Source: Alcaligenes sp. SORT26 (GTDB lineage: Bacteria > Pseudomonadota > Gammaproteobacteria > Burkholderiales > Burkholderiaceae_B). Taken from it: a stretch of 64,000 nucleotides of DNA. Location: positions 2,542,001 through 2,606,000 of the forward strand of contig NZ_CP070975.1 of the NCBI RefSeq assembly GCF_017377875.1, given 5' to 3'. The position numbers and the translations under genes were made by a program. Of this stretch, positions 37,576-47,500 are shown piece after piece. The notes beneath the pieces are model-generated. The model ran no database searches and was not told the DNA's origin. It saw nothing but the letters and a program-made list of their open reading frames with translations. Position 1 is the stretch's first letter, and every line of letters begins with the position of its first letter.

Positions 37576-39660
37576 TCAGAGCACCTGTACAGCTTTCATA
37601 AGTTTTCGAGTGTGATCCGATTTATTCCGTACAAACCCATGCACCTTCAACGTATTTATATCCACGCCATCCGGTACTTGCAGCTCTACTTGAGCGCTAG
37701 GGCTGTACCACAGGACCTGGAGTTTCGACTCCCCGGACATGAGATAAAACGCGAATTCCACATCTCCCGGGAAACGATTTTTATTCACATGACATACGGC
37801 AGTCACGATTCTACCCTTGCGTACTGCGGTCACTTGTAACGGAGGTGCTTCAGTTGGCAAAAGAGATAACGTATCAGCCAACCCATCCAACCTACCTTCT
37901 AAATGGATAGGGTGACCGTCGACCATAAAGACATCTTTCTGCAACTCACACACCGGCAACGATTCTGCACGTGAGAAGACCCACCAGACAGCTAGCTTGC
38001 CAGTCGCAAACATAGACGATACAAGAGTCCTCTGCCCCCGAGAGCCTGGTAAGCGCTGAATACTGGACGCTGTCGTTGCCACCTGAGGAGACATAATATG
38101 CAACACATCGCCCGTATCATTGTCCACCAATGAGACACCTGTCTTATTCAAGGCCCAATACAGTTCAGGGTGACCATGCCAATGCCAAGTAATCTGAGCA
38201 GATAAGTCGACTTCAATCACATCGCAAACGACGACATGCAGGCCAGTCGATGGCATCCAGACTGTTCGATGTAACTGCTTCACACCGCTCTGCCGTTCAT
38301 AACAAGCGGTCAGATCTAGTGTCAGCGCCATCGTCCCGCTCGCATCTACAGTGACACTAGGTTGAAGCACTGTCACAGCCCGCTTAAAAATCTGACCATA
38401 GCCATTGATCACCGGAGTGTTATGAGCTGTCGGCCCCACTGTGAAGTTTCGCTCGGAGGTTTTGGCATACTGCTGATAGCCCGGATCATCAATCCACCAG
38501 CGTTTGCGCATGCCCAATACAATGCTGCCACTATCGGCCTGGATATGGCCCATCGGCGACACACTTGTACCCATGACTGCAGCAAACTGATCATCAACGG
38601 CACCCGAACGCAACGCAACGGCATGAGGCGTGTACACCCAGCCGCCAGCAACACTCCCTGTCGTCTGATCACTGTCAACCATCTTGCGCCAGATACGTAG
38701 AGCATCTGCACGTAGACGTGAAACGTCCAACTGTGCCAATACACTACTCACGCCTTCACAGAATCCCTGCAATTTCGACAAAGCAGACCAAACAAATGGC
38801 ATCTCGATAGGCTCTACATCTCCTAGAGGGGCCGTCGCCATCACATCACCGGGAACCCCCAGATCAATAGCTTGTCGGCACCAGCCGCCAAAACACTCAT
38901 GCCCAACAATTCGGTCTCGAACTAACGACGGTTGACCAAGCAGCCAATCCGCTACAAAGTCCAGGACGTACCCATCGTAGGACACGCCTTCTGTCACTCC
39001 ATTGGCCCTTAAATCCAGAATGGTCGTTACCAGTACATTCACCCTACTATCCAGTAAGCCTGCAGACGGATGTGCCACCGCCCGGGCCGCTAAGGCCAAC
39101 ATGCAGGTACCTATAACAGGAATGTTATGTAAACGCTGAAACACAGACTCGTCCCCCAGCAATTGCTGGACTGAATCGAACTGCCCAAACTCCTTATTTG
39201 AGAATCGCAGCACATCATTCACGATACGCCTCAGGGCCTGCTCAAGCGATTCGCGCAAAGGCGTGACTACCCATTGCCACTGTGTCAGCGCCGTCCACAA
39301 AATGCGCATTGCATGTGAGCAAGGCAGGTCAATCCGGGCCCCACAACGGAAGGTCGGCCATTGCGTCAACTCGAACAACTCACGCTCGACTACAAGCTTG
39401 GCATCCGCATCGCCACTGGCTTCAACATACTCACCCAAAGCAAGCAAACGATCCTCAAGTCGCCAGAGCAGCCAAATATTCCAGGGATAGGTGACCTCAA
39501 ATCCACGCACTGGAAAATTGGCGTCCAGCAAACCAGTAACAGGCAAAGGTACAGCTATTTTGCTGCGAATACGGTAATAGTCGACAGTCAAAAAACCACA
39601 ACGCAGCAGACGCCCTGCACGCACAGCGAGTTCTATTGATGCTCGGGTATCAAAAGCCAT
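37576..39660 (-). CDS. Heparinase II/III-fold protein A
   Basis: A 694-residue protein with the (alpha/alpha) toroid plus beta-sandwich layout of the heparinase II/III family. Visible marks are VTEGVSYDGYVLDF in the helical part, and in the sandwich MGHIQADSGSIVLGM, RWWIDDPGYQ and, just after, AHNTPVINGYGQ (a typical family HN block). No signal peptide. C-terminal ~130 residues form an extra beta-rich domain. Family members cleave uronic-acid-containing glycans; the same fold in animal dermatan sulfate epimerase inverts uronic acids, so a cytoplasmic tailoring or epimerase role is possible. ATG 39660 chosen; no clear SD. A 91-base gap, the largest of the locus, lies before it. Confidence 0.78.
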   Translation of the reverse strand: MAFDTRASIELAVRAGRLLRCGFLTVDYYRIRSKIAVPLPVTGLLDANFPVRGFEVTYPWNIWLLWRLEDRLLALGEYVEASGDADAKLVVERELFELTQWPTFRCGARIDLPCSHAMRILWTALTQWQWVVTPLRESLEQALRRIVNDVLRFSNKEFGQFDSVQQLLGDESVFQRLHNIPVIGTCMLALAARAVAHPSAGLLDSRVNVLVTTILDLRANGVTEGVSYDGYVLDFVADWLLGQPSLVRDRIVGHECFGGWCRQAIDLGVPGDVMATAPLGDVEPIEMPFVWSALSKLQGFCEGVSSVLAQLDVSRLRADALRIWRKMVDSDQTTGSVAGGWVYTPHAVALRSGAVDDQFAAVMGTSVSPMGHIQADSGSIVLGMRKRWWIDDPGYQQYAKTSERNFTVGPTAHNTPVINGYGQIFKRAVTVLQPSVTVDASGTMALTLDLTACYERQSGVKQLHRTVWMPSTGLHVVVCDVIEVDLSAQITWHWHGHPELYWALNKTGVSLVDNDTGDVLHIMSPQVATTASSIQRLPGSRGQRTLVSSMFATGKLAVWWVFSRAESLPVCELQKDVFMVDGHPIHLEGRLDGLADTLSLLPTEAPPLQVTAVRKGRIVTAVCHVNKNRFPGDVEFAFYLMSGESKLQVLWYSPSAQVELQVPDGVDINTLKVHGFVRNKSDHTRKLMKAVQVL

Positions 39661-39751
39661 ATATTTGCGTATCAAGTGGGATCATCTGTTCCAGCAAAGT
39701 CTGCCATAGCTGATTGGAATCGAGAAAACCAACCCAAGGGGCGATCTACCC

Positions 39752-40582
39752 TTAAAGCTTAGAAACTTGCGCCCCAGGAACATCCCGATAAGGATCTGCA
39801 CCACCGGTCAAAAGATCATTAATTAATTGCAGCTCGATGCTCTTGGGTAATGGACTGTGACCTAAATCCGGATCTGAATACTCAACAAAAGTGCCTCGCC
39901 CAGGTGACGCAAAAGATAATTTGAAGGGAAGGTAGTGTTGTTCATAATGATGCGTGTCATCCACGTTCTGCATACAAATCACTTTGCATTCAGCGGCATA
40001 ACCGTTCATGTTCAGTCTATTTGCAATTTTTGGACCAATGGCACTCTCTTCCACTTTAGGAAACATATCCTGAAAAAACTTCTCCCTGTGATTTCGATAA
40101 TAAGAGAAGATATTCAGCTGCGCATTGCCCACACACACAACAGCAGGCACATCTTTGATGACTCGACCAACCTGCAACGCAGGTATACCACCAGCGGAGG
40201 TCCCGTATAGCAGCACTTTCCTGTACTGCTTGTTAACCCGCAAAAACTGATTCAGCATGACGCCAACCGTGGCCGCATAATGAAAACTAGGACCACCTGC
40301 AAACCACGCCATCGTGATATCTCGAGAGTAAAACAGCGAGGGATCTGCCACACAAAGAACATCCCCTGGTATATCTGGAGCAAAAGTCTGGCGCATAAAA
40401 ATTGGCAACGGCTTTTCTCTTCGTGTACTGCCAGGAAAAAAAACCGTCAGCACATCACTTTCGGCTCCCTTCTTACTACTCCAGTAGGGGAAAAGCACTC
40501 CTCGATGCAACACATAAAAAAAATCTCCGCCCGATTTCGAGACGCCATCATGTACCGAACTAAATACCTTACCTTGACTCAT
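39752..40582 (-). CDS. Alpha/beta-hydrolase-like protein of the polysaccharide locus
   Basis: A 276-residue protein. It shows a nucleophile elbow VLLYGTSAGGIPAL (serine in GTSAGG), an oxyanion-type TVFFPGSTRRE stretch near residue 50 and histidines in DDTHHYEQHY and LGHSPLP that could complete a triad. No signal peptide. Similar proteins in surface-glycan loci are suspected acyl or glycan esterases, but no precise family was recognised. ATG 40582 was chosen over a GTG two codons earlier. It lies between heparinase-fold proteins B and A. Confidence 0.6.
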   Translation of the reverse strand: MSQGKVFSSVHDGVSKSGGDFFYVLHRGVLFPYWSSKKGAESDVLTVFFPGSTRREKPLPIFMRQTFAPDIPGDVLCVADPSLFYSRDITMAWFAGGPSFHYAATVGVMLNQFLRVNKQYRKVLLYGTSAGGIPALQVGRVIKDVPAVVCVGNAQLNIFSYYRNHREKFFQDMFPKVEESAIGPKIANRLNMNGYAAECKVICMQNVDDTHHYEQHYLPFKLSFASPGRGTFVEYSDPDLGHSPLPKSIELQLINDLLTGGADPYRDVPGAQVSKL

Positions 40583-40606
40583 ATTCACTATTCCGACTCA
40601 GAAAAA

Positions 40607-42151
40607 TCAGGAGGCCAGTCGCTCGATCAGAAACTCAGTTTCCACATCTGAGCGAAAATCGCTCACTGCCACAAAGACCAGCATCTTGGTTGAAGTCACT
40701 ACTGTCCTGTCTGCAGTGACATATGGCACATCCCTCACTACCCAGCGCCCATCACTTCCGATCGCACGGACTCGTAACTGGTGTCCCCCATCCCAACCGA
40801 TACTTACATAGTCTTCATGCAGTCGCAGCTCCAGATCAGGTGATAACACAAACCGATGTTCCAGCTCTTGGTTAAATTCTTCACCTGTGACAGCCTTCAA
40901 GCGATCAGTAATACGCAACTGACTATTCTTATCGAACACTAACGCACGACTGGCTATAAAGCCTGGCATCCGTTGATGTTCAGCAGCAATTGAGAAAGCG
41001 TCATGGCGGTTCTCGACATTAAGAATTTGCGAGGACCCGTCTGCCGACTGAGTGTCAGTCCAAGGCACACCAGCCAACGAAAAATTAGACTGCAATGTCT
41101 CTTTTTTATGCTCGAGTACCGACTCCCAAGGGACAAACTCGGTATAACCAACCTCATCAAAAATGACCCGCCCGTCAATCTCCAGGCAAAAAGCCATTTC
41201 ATCATTCTGCTTGTGATTATGGGAATGCCATCCACAAGTAAAAAATAGCTGCCATTTCCCCGCTGAAGGCGAGGAGTAGCGAAGAGCAGCAAAGCTGTCA
41301 CGCACATGCAAGCTCTCATCGGTCTCGACCTGCCAAGGAACCCCATAGAAACCAGAGTCCAGAGCGTCTTCTTTCCCGATGTATTGCATGACCTTTTCGA
41401 ACTGCGGGCCTAGCATCAGCCGGAATGAGTCCCCAATCGGAAAACATTCTCCCGAAGAATTTACGAAGAAACGAGCCAATGTTTCGGTCGCTTCTGCAAT
41501 CCGAACCACAAAGGATTCAAAGGCACGCGACCCTACTCTTGAGCGCTTCAGCAACAACACACACTCAACAGCAAGTGCAGCGTTAAACACCTGATAAGAA
41601 GCCGAGTGCTCCTTGGTGTAGCCGCTATCAGTAAACATAGCTTGCAGTGTCTTCATTGCCCGTTTGACTACCATACCCACGTCAACACGCGCGGCTAAGC
41701 TTGGAAAGGCCAAACCACACTTCAGCAAAGCCATATCCAGCATCAATCCGTGGTTATGCCCAGAGCGATACACTGCCGGCCGACTCATATTAAGAATCTC
41801 TGCTTTAACGAGGGCCTCACATAGAGCAAGTCCTTGCGTATTGCCGGCTTTCTTAAAGCCATCCGCAAGCAATAACAATTCGGATGCCCGAATGGCCATC
41901 GTATGGTCACCCCGCAAATCGGAGTAATAAGGATTTTTTTTGCGCTTAGCGATATGAAAATCGTAAAAATCCTTCAGTACAGCAACGCGGAACTCTTCAT
42001 CCCGATGATTTTTCAACCATCGCAAGCTGACAAAATTATGACGCCAGTTTCGATTACTAAAAGGATCTACATCCCATTTGATTGGAAAAGAAACCCTATG
42101 ATTTCCAAATTTGCTGTAATTCAGCAGAAAGGGCTTAGCGCCTACTGACAT
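40607..42151 (-). CDS. Heparinase II/III-fold protein B
   Basis: A 514-residue heparinase-family protein. The toroid part contains RSGHNHGLMLDMALL and KEHSASYQVFN, positions of the catalytic Asn/His/Tyr residues in the family; the sandwich begins with FFTCGWHSHNHKQNDEMAF followed by VIFDEVGY, the classical metal/active-site histidine block. No signal peptide. ATG 42151 was chosen because GGAG lies seven bases upstream; it overlaps the DUF6270 gene by 17 bases. It keeps the expected active-site residues best of the three. The DNA here is clearly more AT-rich than the left half of the window. Confidence 0.82.
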   Translation of the reverse strand: MSVGAKPFLLNYSKFGNHRVSFPIKWDVDPFSNRNWRHNFVSLRWLKNHRDEEFRVAVLKDFYDFHIAKRKKNPYYSDLRGDHTMAIRASELLLLADGFKKAGNTQGLALCEALVKAEILNMSRPAVYRSGHNHGLMLDMALLKCGLAFPSLAARVDVGMVVKRAMKTLQAMFTDSGYTKEHSASYQVFNAALAVECVLLLKRSRVGSRAFESFVVRIAEATETLARFFVNSSGECFPIGDSFRLMLGPQFEKVMQYIGKEDALDSGFYGVPWQVETDESLHVRDSFAALRYSSPSAGKWQLFFTCGWHSHNHKQNDEMAFCLEIDGRVIFDEVGYTEFVPWESVLEHKKETLQSNFSLAGVPWTDTQSADGSSQILNVENRHDAFSIAAEHQRMPGFIASRALVFDKNSQLRITDRLKAVTGEEFNQELEHRFVLSPDLELRLHEDYVSIGWDGGHQLRVRAIGSDGRWVVRDVPYVTADRTVVTSTKMLVFVAVSDFRSDVETEFLIERLAS

Positions 42152-42884
42152 CCGAGAACTCCAGAATCGTGTTAAGAGCATTCTCATAGTAGGCATCAAC
42201 ATAATGGAAAGGTGCTGGCCCCCATTGATGATTCAAGCTACTAACCAAATTCTGCGGATCTGCTCGCATTACCTGGAAACTCTCCAGATCAGCAGCCGCT
42301 CGCGAATAAAGCTTCTCCAGATACAGATTGGCAGCAACAGTTTGCTCCGGTGTAAACCCCCAAGCCGGAACACTTCCGTCAGAAGCGGCCTGTGCCCACC
42401 TAACCTCATTCAACAGGACACATTGTTTTTTGCCTAAGCTGTCGAGCAAATCAATGAACGATGTCCAGCCGCGCTCCCAGAGCTCATAGTGCTCATCACT
42501 ACCTGTTTGAATACCACGAGCACGAGCCACCTTTCGGTCAAAACCCGAGTTTCGCAACTCATTCGAGAGTGTGCATAATGCACCACTGGAAAAACTGCCC
42601 AAGTGGAATCGTTCATCAATAAAATCTACCAACAAGACATCAAACTCCGTCTTGCGCACGATGTCAGGCCACTTTTTGTTCAAATCGGCACTGACCATAC
42701 GCGCTTGAAAGCTGGAAGAAATATTGCCGGACCAAGTATCTTTAACTTTCACCGGACAAAATGCACTCGCAAAGGAAGAGCGGCCATAATATGAAGCCAA
42801 TTTACATTCTTCAGTTTCCATCAATCGAAAAATATCTCGACTGACGCAACTCCCCAGGATCAATACCTTAATGCTCTGATTCAT
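42135..42884 (-). CDS. DUF6270 protein (SGNH-like, possible glycan acyltransferase)
   Basis: A 249-residue protein starting with VLILGSCVSRDIF, the signature of DUF6270, in which the serine of GSC resembles the nucleophile of SGNH hydrolases. A second block, LLVDFIDERFHLG (near residue 90), stands where SGNH enzymes have their Asn motif, and the C-terminal HQWGPAPFHYVDAYYENAL holds histidines that could complete the site. Such proteins occur in capsule loci. An O-acylation or deacylation role is inference. ATG 42884 chosen over a GTG four codons before; SD unclear. Confidence 0.7.
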   Translation of the reverse strand: MNQSIKVLILGSCVSRDIFRLMETEECKLASYYGRSSFASAFCPVKVKDTWSGNISSSFQARMVSADLNKKWPDIVRKTEFDVLLVDFIDERFHLGSFSSGALCTLSNELRNSGFDRKVARARGIQTGSDEHYELWERGWTSFIDLLDSLGKKQCVLLNEVRWAQAASDGSVPAWGFTPEQTVAANLYLEKLYSRAAADLESFQVMRADPQNLVSSLNHQWGPAPFHYVDAYYENALNTILEFSDVSRR

Positions 42885-42916
42885 CTTTTTTATCACTAGT
42901 AAAATCAGGTTCCGCC

Positions 42917-44470
42917 TTATTTGAACCGAAACTCAAATTGCATTTCATCACCCGAAAATGGCCCAAAGACCACTGCTCTGGAGTCGTCAATCTTATTCAC
43001 AGCAGTACTGATTACGCTGGGAAACTTTTGTTTAAAACCCAGGTAAAACGCAACAGGAAGTTTGGAGTCTGATGGAAAAACAAACATTGTTTTCCGTTTG
43101 CCGGTAATACTCACCCCCCCATCACATAACTCCAGGGTCTTATCCTTGGGCACATGAAAAATCCAATATCGAGGCATACCCTCATAACCGGAAAATTCAT
43201 CCTGAATAGAAAAACAATCCTGATCTTTAATTAATAGCCTGCGTGTCACCAATCCCGATTGGTACATCCTCGTCTCGGCCTTGACTGCATACGGGAATCC
43301 AGCAACTTCTATTTGCTTCAATGACGCAAATTCCCGACCTACACTTGCCCGATCGATTTTTGCACCAAGAACAAACGGTACATTATGGGCTCGCGCAGAG
43401 CGCATATAGACTCTTACAGGATCAAGCCGATTGTGGTTGTAGAGCCCGGAGTCGATCAACCAATCTTCACCATAAGCATGAACCAAGACATTCAAATCAT
43501 CATCCTGTCGATGGTAAGGGCTGAGAAACCCACTCTTCATGACAATGTGCGTATGACCAGGCCATGACTGCCACGAGGACCGGTATGCTGCGTAACCAGA
43601 CTCCTCGTATACAGCAAAACGACCTGTCGGCTCGACCCCTGCTCGGCCACCGGTTGAAACCCACTCCACCATTGGGGCACTGGGCAAATCAGCCAACTCA
43701 GGATGAACGCTCGGTCTATAACTCGCACTATCGCCCATGTAAGCCAGAAAGCGATCGGGTCGAGTAACCCAAATCAAAAACCTGAGAGCCTTATCAAAGT
43801 GCTCATCAAAATCAGCGCTGAAGTGGCCAGATGCTTGTAGCAAGCGCCGTGCCCGCAACATATTGGCGATCATGCCAAAGTGATAAGAAGGGCTGTTCTC
43901 TACATGAACACCCTCATCAGTGAAAGCAAAATGAATTTCATCACCAAGACGAGCTAACCCGAGCTCACGCCATGCCCCTGCCGCCTCTGCGTTGGGAAAG
44001 GCCATGGAAGCTAAAATGAGCGACAAAGCCTGATCAAATCCGTGATTCGTATGTTTTGAATAAAAATCATCACGCATCAACAAATCTGCATGCCGTACAG
44101 CCAACTCAAGAAAGTCGCACTGAGGAAACTGCAGCTTAATTCTCGATAAGCGATCAAGACGCAAGGCTGTTGCATGATCATGCCAAGGAAAATCATGTTC
44201 GATAGCCTCATGCTCAAACCTGATCTTCCACGCCCCAATCAACTGGTTGAGCATACCCAAGCGGCCCGTCGCGATCAGCGGATCCAATGGAAGAAACGCA
44301 TGCAAGGTCCAGCGCCAGGAACGGTCCTGCTGCGGGCCGCTGGACCACAAATCCGCACCACAATATATCGATCCAAAATTTTTTGTGTCGATAAAGTTCT
44401 CGTCAACGAGCCTCTCTGCCAACAACTCATCATTATCCGTTTTGGCGGGGAAAAGACTGCTGTGTGTCAT
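42917..44470 (-). CDS. Heparinase II/III-fold protein C
   Basis: A 517-residue protein of the same family as its two neighbours. The toroid part shows TNHGFDQALSLILAS and VHVENSPSYHFGMI (Asn, Ser-Pro-x-Tyr-His block usual in this family), and the sandwich SPYHRQDDDLNVLVHAYGED, WLIDSGLYNHN and ARAHNVPFVLG. No signal peptide; cytoplasmic location is expected. Unlike protein A it lacks a C-terminal extra domain. Possible uronic-acid lyase or epimerase of the capsule chain. ATG 44470 has no strong SD; the preceding glycosyltransferase gene ends 43 bases upstream. Confidence 0.8.
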   Translation of the reverse strand: MTHSSLFPAKTDNDELLAERLVDENFIDTKNFGSIYCGADLWSSGPQQDRSWRWTLHAFLPLDPLIATGRLGMLNQLIGAWKIRFEHEAIEHDFPWHDHATALRLDRLSRIKLQFPQCDFLELAVRHADLLMRDDFYSKHTNHGFDQALSLILASMAFPNAEAAGAWRELGLARLGDEIHFAFTDEGVHVENSPSYHFGMIANMLRARRLLQASGHFSADFDEHFDKALRFLIWVTRPDRFLAYMGDSASYRPSVHPELADLPSAPMVEWVSTGGRAGVEPTGRFAVYEESGYAAYRSSWQSWPGHTHIVMKSGFLSPYHRQDDDLNVLVHAYGEDWLIDSGLYNHNRLDPVRVYMRSARAHNVPFVLGAKIDRASVGREFASLKQIEVAGFPYAVKAETRMYQSGLVTRRLLIKDQDCFSIQDEFSGYEGMPRYWIFHVPKDKTLELCDGGVSITGKRKTMFVFPSDSKLPVAFYLGFKQKFPSVISTAVNKIDDSRAVVFGPFSGDEMQFEFRFK

Positions 44471-44513
44471 CTTAAAACCGTTGCCCTGATTTGAGTTTTT
44501 GCGCGCACGCGCA

Positions 44514-47500
44514 TTAATGATCAGCGATCAGGCTGATCTCCCGCTTGATCACCAAGCCAGCATCACTTTGCGCTCTGACGCGCTCCGCCGCCTTTGCTGA
44601 ATAACGCAGAAAAGCATCAGCGTCCGAATAGAGAGCTGCTATGCCGTCTGCCAATTGCTCGGCATCCTCTGCTGATGCCAAAACACCGCAAGAATCATCG
44701 ACGAACTCTGGAATAGCTGATACACGATTCGTAACTGGCACAAGCCCCGAAGCCATGGCCTCATCCCGCGACACCCCTTGCGAATCGCAACGGGTCGGCA
44801 CAAGAAAAACCCCATTTTTCTTGTGCAATTGTGCAATTTCAGCCTGCGTCACAAACTTCCGATCAATACGGACATTAGAGAACTTGCGTAGCGGTGCCAC
44901 CGTCTCCTCAAACAACTCACCATCACCCACAAAGTGAAACTGAATATCTTGAAAAAAAGGTTTTTCACTCAAGTACTGGACCGCCTTGACACTAAGATCA
45001 TTGGCATAGGCACGTGCAGAATACGGACGAATCGATAACACTCGCTTGCGCTGCTCGGCATCCTTCACTTGATAGGAAAACAATGAGGTATCGATGGCGT
45101 TGTGGATAACGCTGTACTTATTCTTGGGCAAATTTATTCCAAGATCCGAGAATACTTCCTCTGCAAAATACTTAGACACAAACACCATATGCAGGTTGGG
45201 ATGAGGCGCCTTGAGCACCTCACGCCAAAATACATTGCGTTGCTCGCCCAGCTTTTTCCTTCGCGCAACCTCTACTTCTGGGAGTCCTTCAAATTCGAAC
45301 TGTCTACGCTGCCAAGCCTGAATCTCCGACCCATGCGCCCAAACGGTTACACGCACAGTATCCAGATACTTCTGCAACACCCGCCACATATTGCTGTCAA
45401 GAATGTGCACCAACACATGACGAATCTGCCCAGTAGCCAAAGTAGCATCGAGCAAATCAGCATCTCCACTCGCTACATCGATACCTTCAAATTCTCGGTA
45501 GCCTGCCGGATCTTTACTGATCCGGAAAATATCAACGATTTGCCCTTCGTTCTTATAAGCACGAATTCGACTATGCACGAAACCGTATTTATACAAATCA
45601 TCATAGGCTGGATATTGTTTGGTCAAAACGAGACTTGAGGACCGACAAATAATGGCGGCTGGCCGCTCGGCATTGCTACCTAACACCAGGCGCTCAACCA
45701 ACACATCACCGCTCCCCTCAATACGCAACCCGAAACGAATTTTGGTGCAATGAGCCGGAATGGCAAGCGCATGTTTGTCCCCCCCATGATTCATCTGATG
45801 AGAGATTTTTTTGCCAGCTTCATCCTGAAACTCGAATACAGTCTTGATAGCCAAAGAGCCTTCGCAGCAGAACTCAAACTGGCTGTTCAACAGCAAATTC
45901 ATTTCTTCTCGTTTCTTGACCGTCTTGGCATACAAATACACAAACTGGCCCGGCTTCAAGGTCGAAACGATACGCAAGCGATCTTCACGCATACCAAGGC
46001 TTACTCCCTCACGAGCTGATAGCAGGCCGCGCAGCTCTGCCGCACTAATCTGCGGGAGATTGCTACTATCGCCACTCGCTATATGAGTAGCTGCGGGCAG
46101 CCGTGCTGATGTAACAGCAAGGTTCTCAGCAAATGACACACCCTGATCGGCCAAGGGCAAATCATCGACCTGCTTATGCAGAGCAATCGATAAAGCAGCC
46201 CCACTCTCTATGTAATTAAACTCATCGATCGCCAAAGTGCCCTTCAAATCGAACCGGAATTTCCCAGGCGCAGCCAGCATGGCTGTCAACCACCCCTCAG
46301 ACAACACCGACAGCCTAGCAATCCCACTACGTGCAGCGACTGAAGCGACATATCGATATTGGCCATCAGGAATCTCCAGTGTGAGAGCTCCATCTTTGGC
46401 CGTATAACGAGTGTGTTTACCGAATGCGGGGGCATTGCAATAAGTACTAGCCAAAGCCAAGTCTGTCAGGTAATGCTTGCCATAATAATCACCAAGAATC
46501 CATTCACCCACCAGCGTCTCAGCGCCCAAGGTTTCCAAATACTTAAGCAAAGAACTAGCATCCGCATGTACTGTAATACCCGATGTACTGGTATCAACAT
46601 CCGGCACACTGCTGACGATATGAAGTTGCTTGTACGGATATGCCTGCCGTTGAAAGCTTTCGACCAAACTCAACACATCTGCCCGCGTTGATGCACCAGC
46701 AACCAACACTACTGGCGGTAACGTCGGCTTATAAACCGTATTCGTCAGCTTGGCGCGTATATAAGCCAAGCGATGCGAATAGGTATGCTCCCCCATTACC
46801 TTACGCAAGCCCAACAAACGAGTCTTACGGTAAGTAACATCATCTTGGACGACGTCCTGCAGCCAACGCGTCAATGTTTCAGGTTGATCTGATGAAGCAA
46901 CCAGATCGCCAAACAGCAATCGGACTCCGCGCGAAAAATTCGATACCACAACAGTATTCGAGGCCAGCAACTCAAACACTCTTCGCGCAAACATCGTCTG
47001 TGATTGCTTGATGGTGTTCATATTGATGCCGTAGCGATAACCTTTATAAGCTTTATCAATTTCGGCGAACGGTAGTTTGCCCAGAATCATGGGCTTGTAC
47101 TCATCGGGGAAGGTGTAATGTGGATGTGGGTTATCCGCATTACGATCATAGATCTCAACTGGACGCAGATCTTTGACTGCATCAATCAGTGCAGCAAAGT
47201 CTCGTTGACGCTCTGGATAACGAAGATAGTAAGAGCCCGCAAAATTGAAAGCGTCCTTACGATCAAAAATCTCGATTGGATTATGCGTTTTAGGCTGTGC
47301 CGCGAAAGGCAAAAAGTAGACCTGGTCGTGGCCTACATGAGCCTTGTACTTGGGCACACAATCAATGTCAGTCGTAAACACATAATCCACTTGCTTGGCC
47401 AAAGGGATAAATGTGCCAAAGTGCACTGGATCCTCTTTATTCCAAAACAAGGTAGGTACGCCATTACGCTTGCACCAATCGATACAAGCATTGATTTCCG

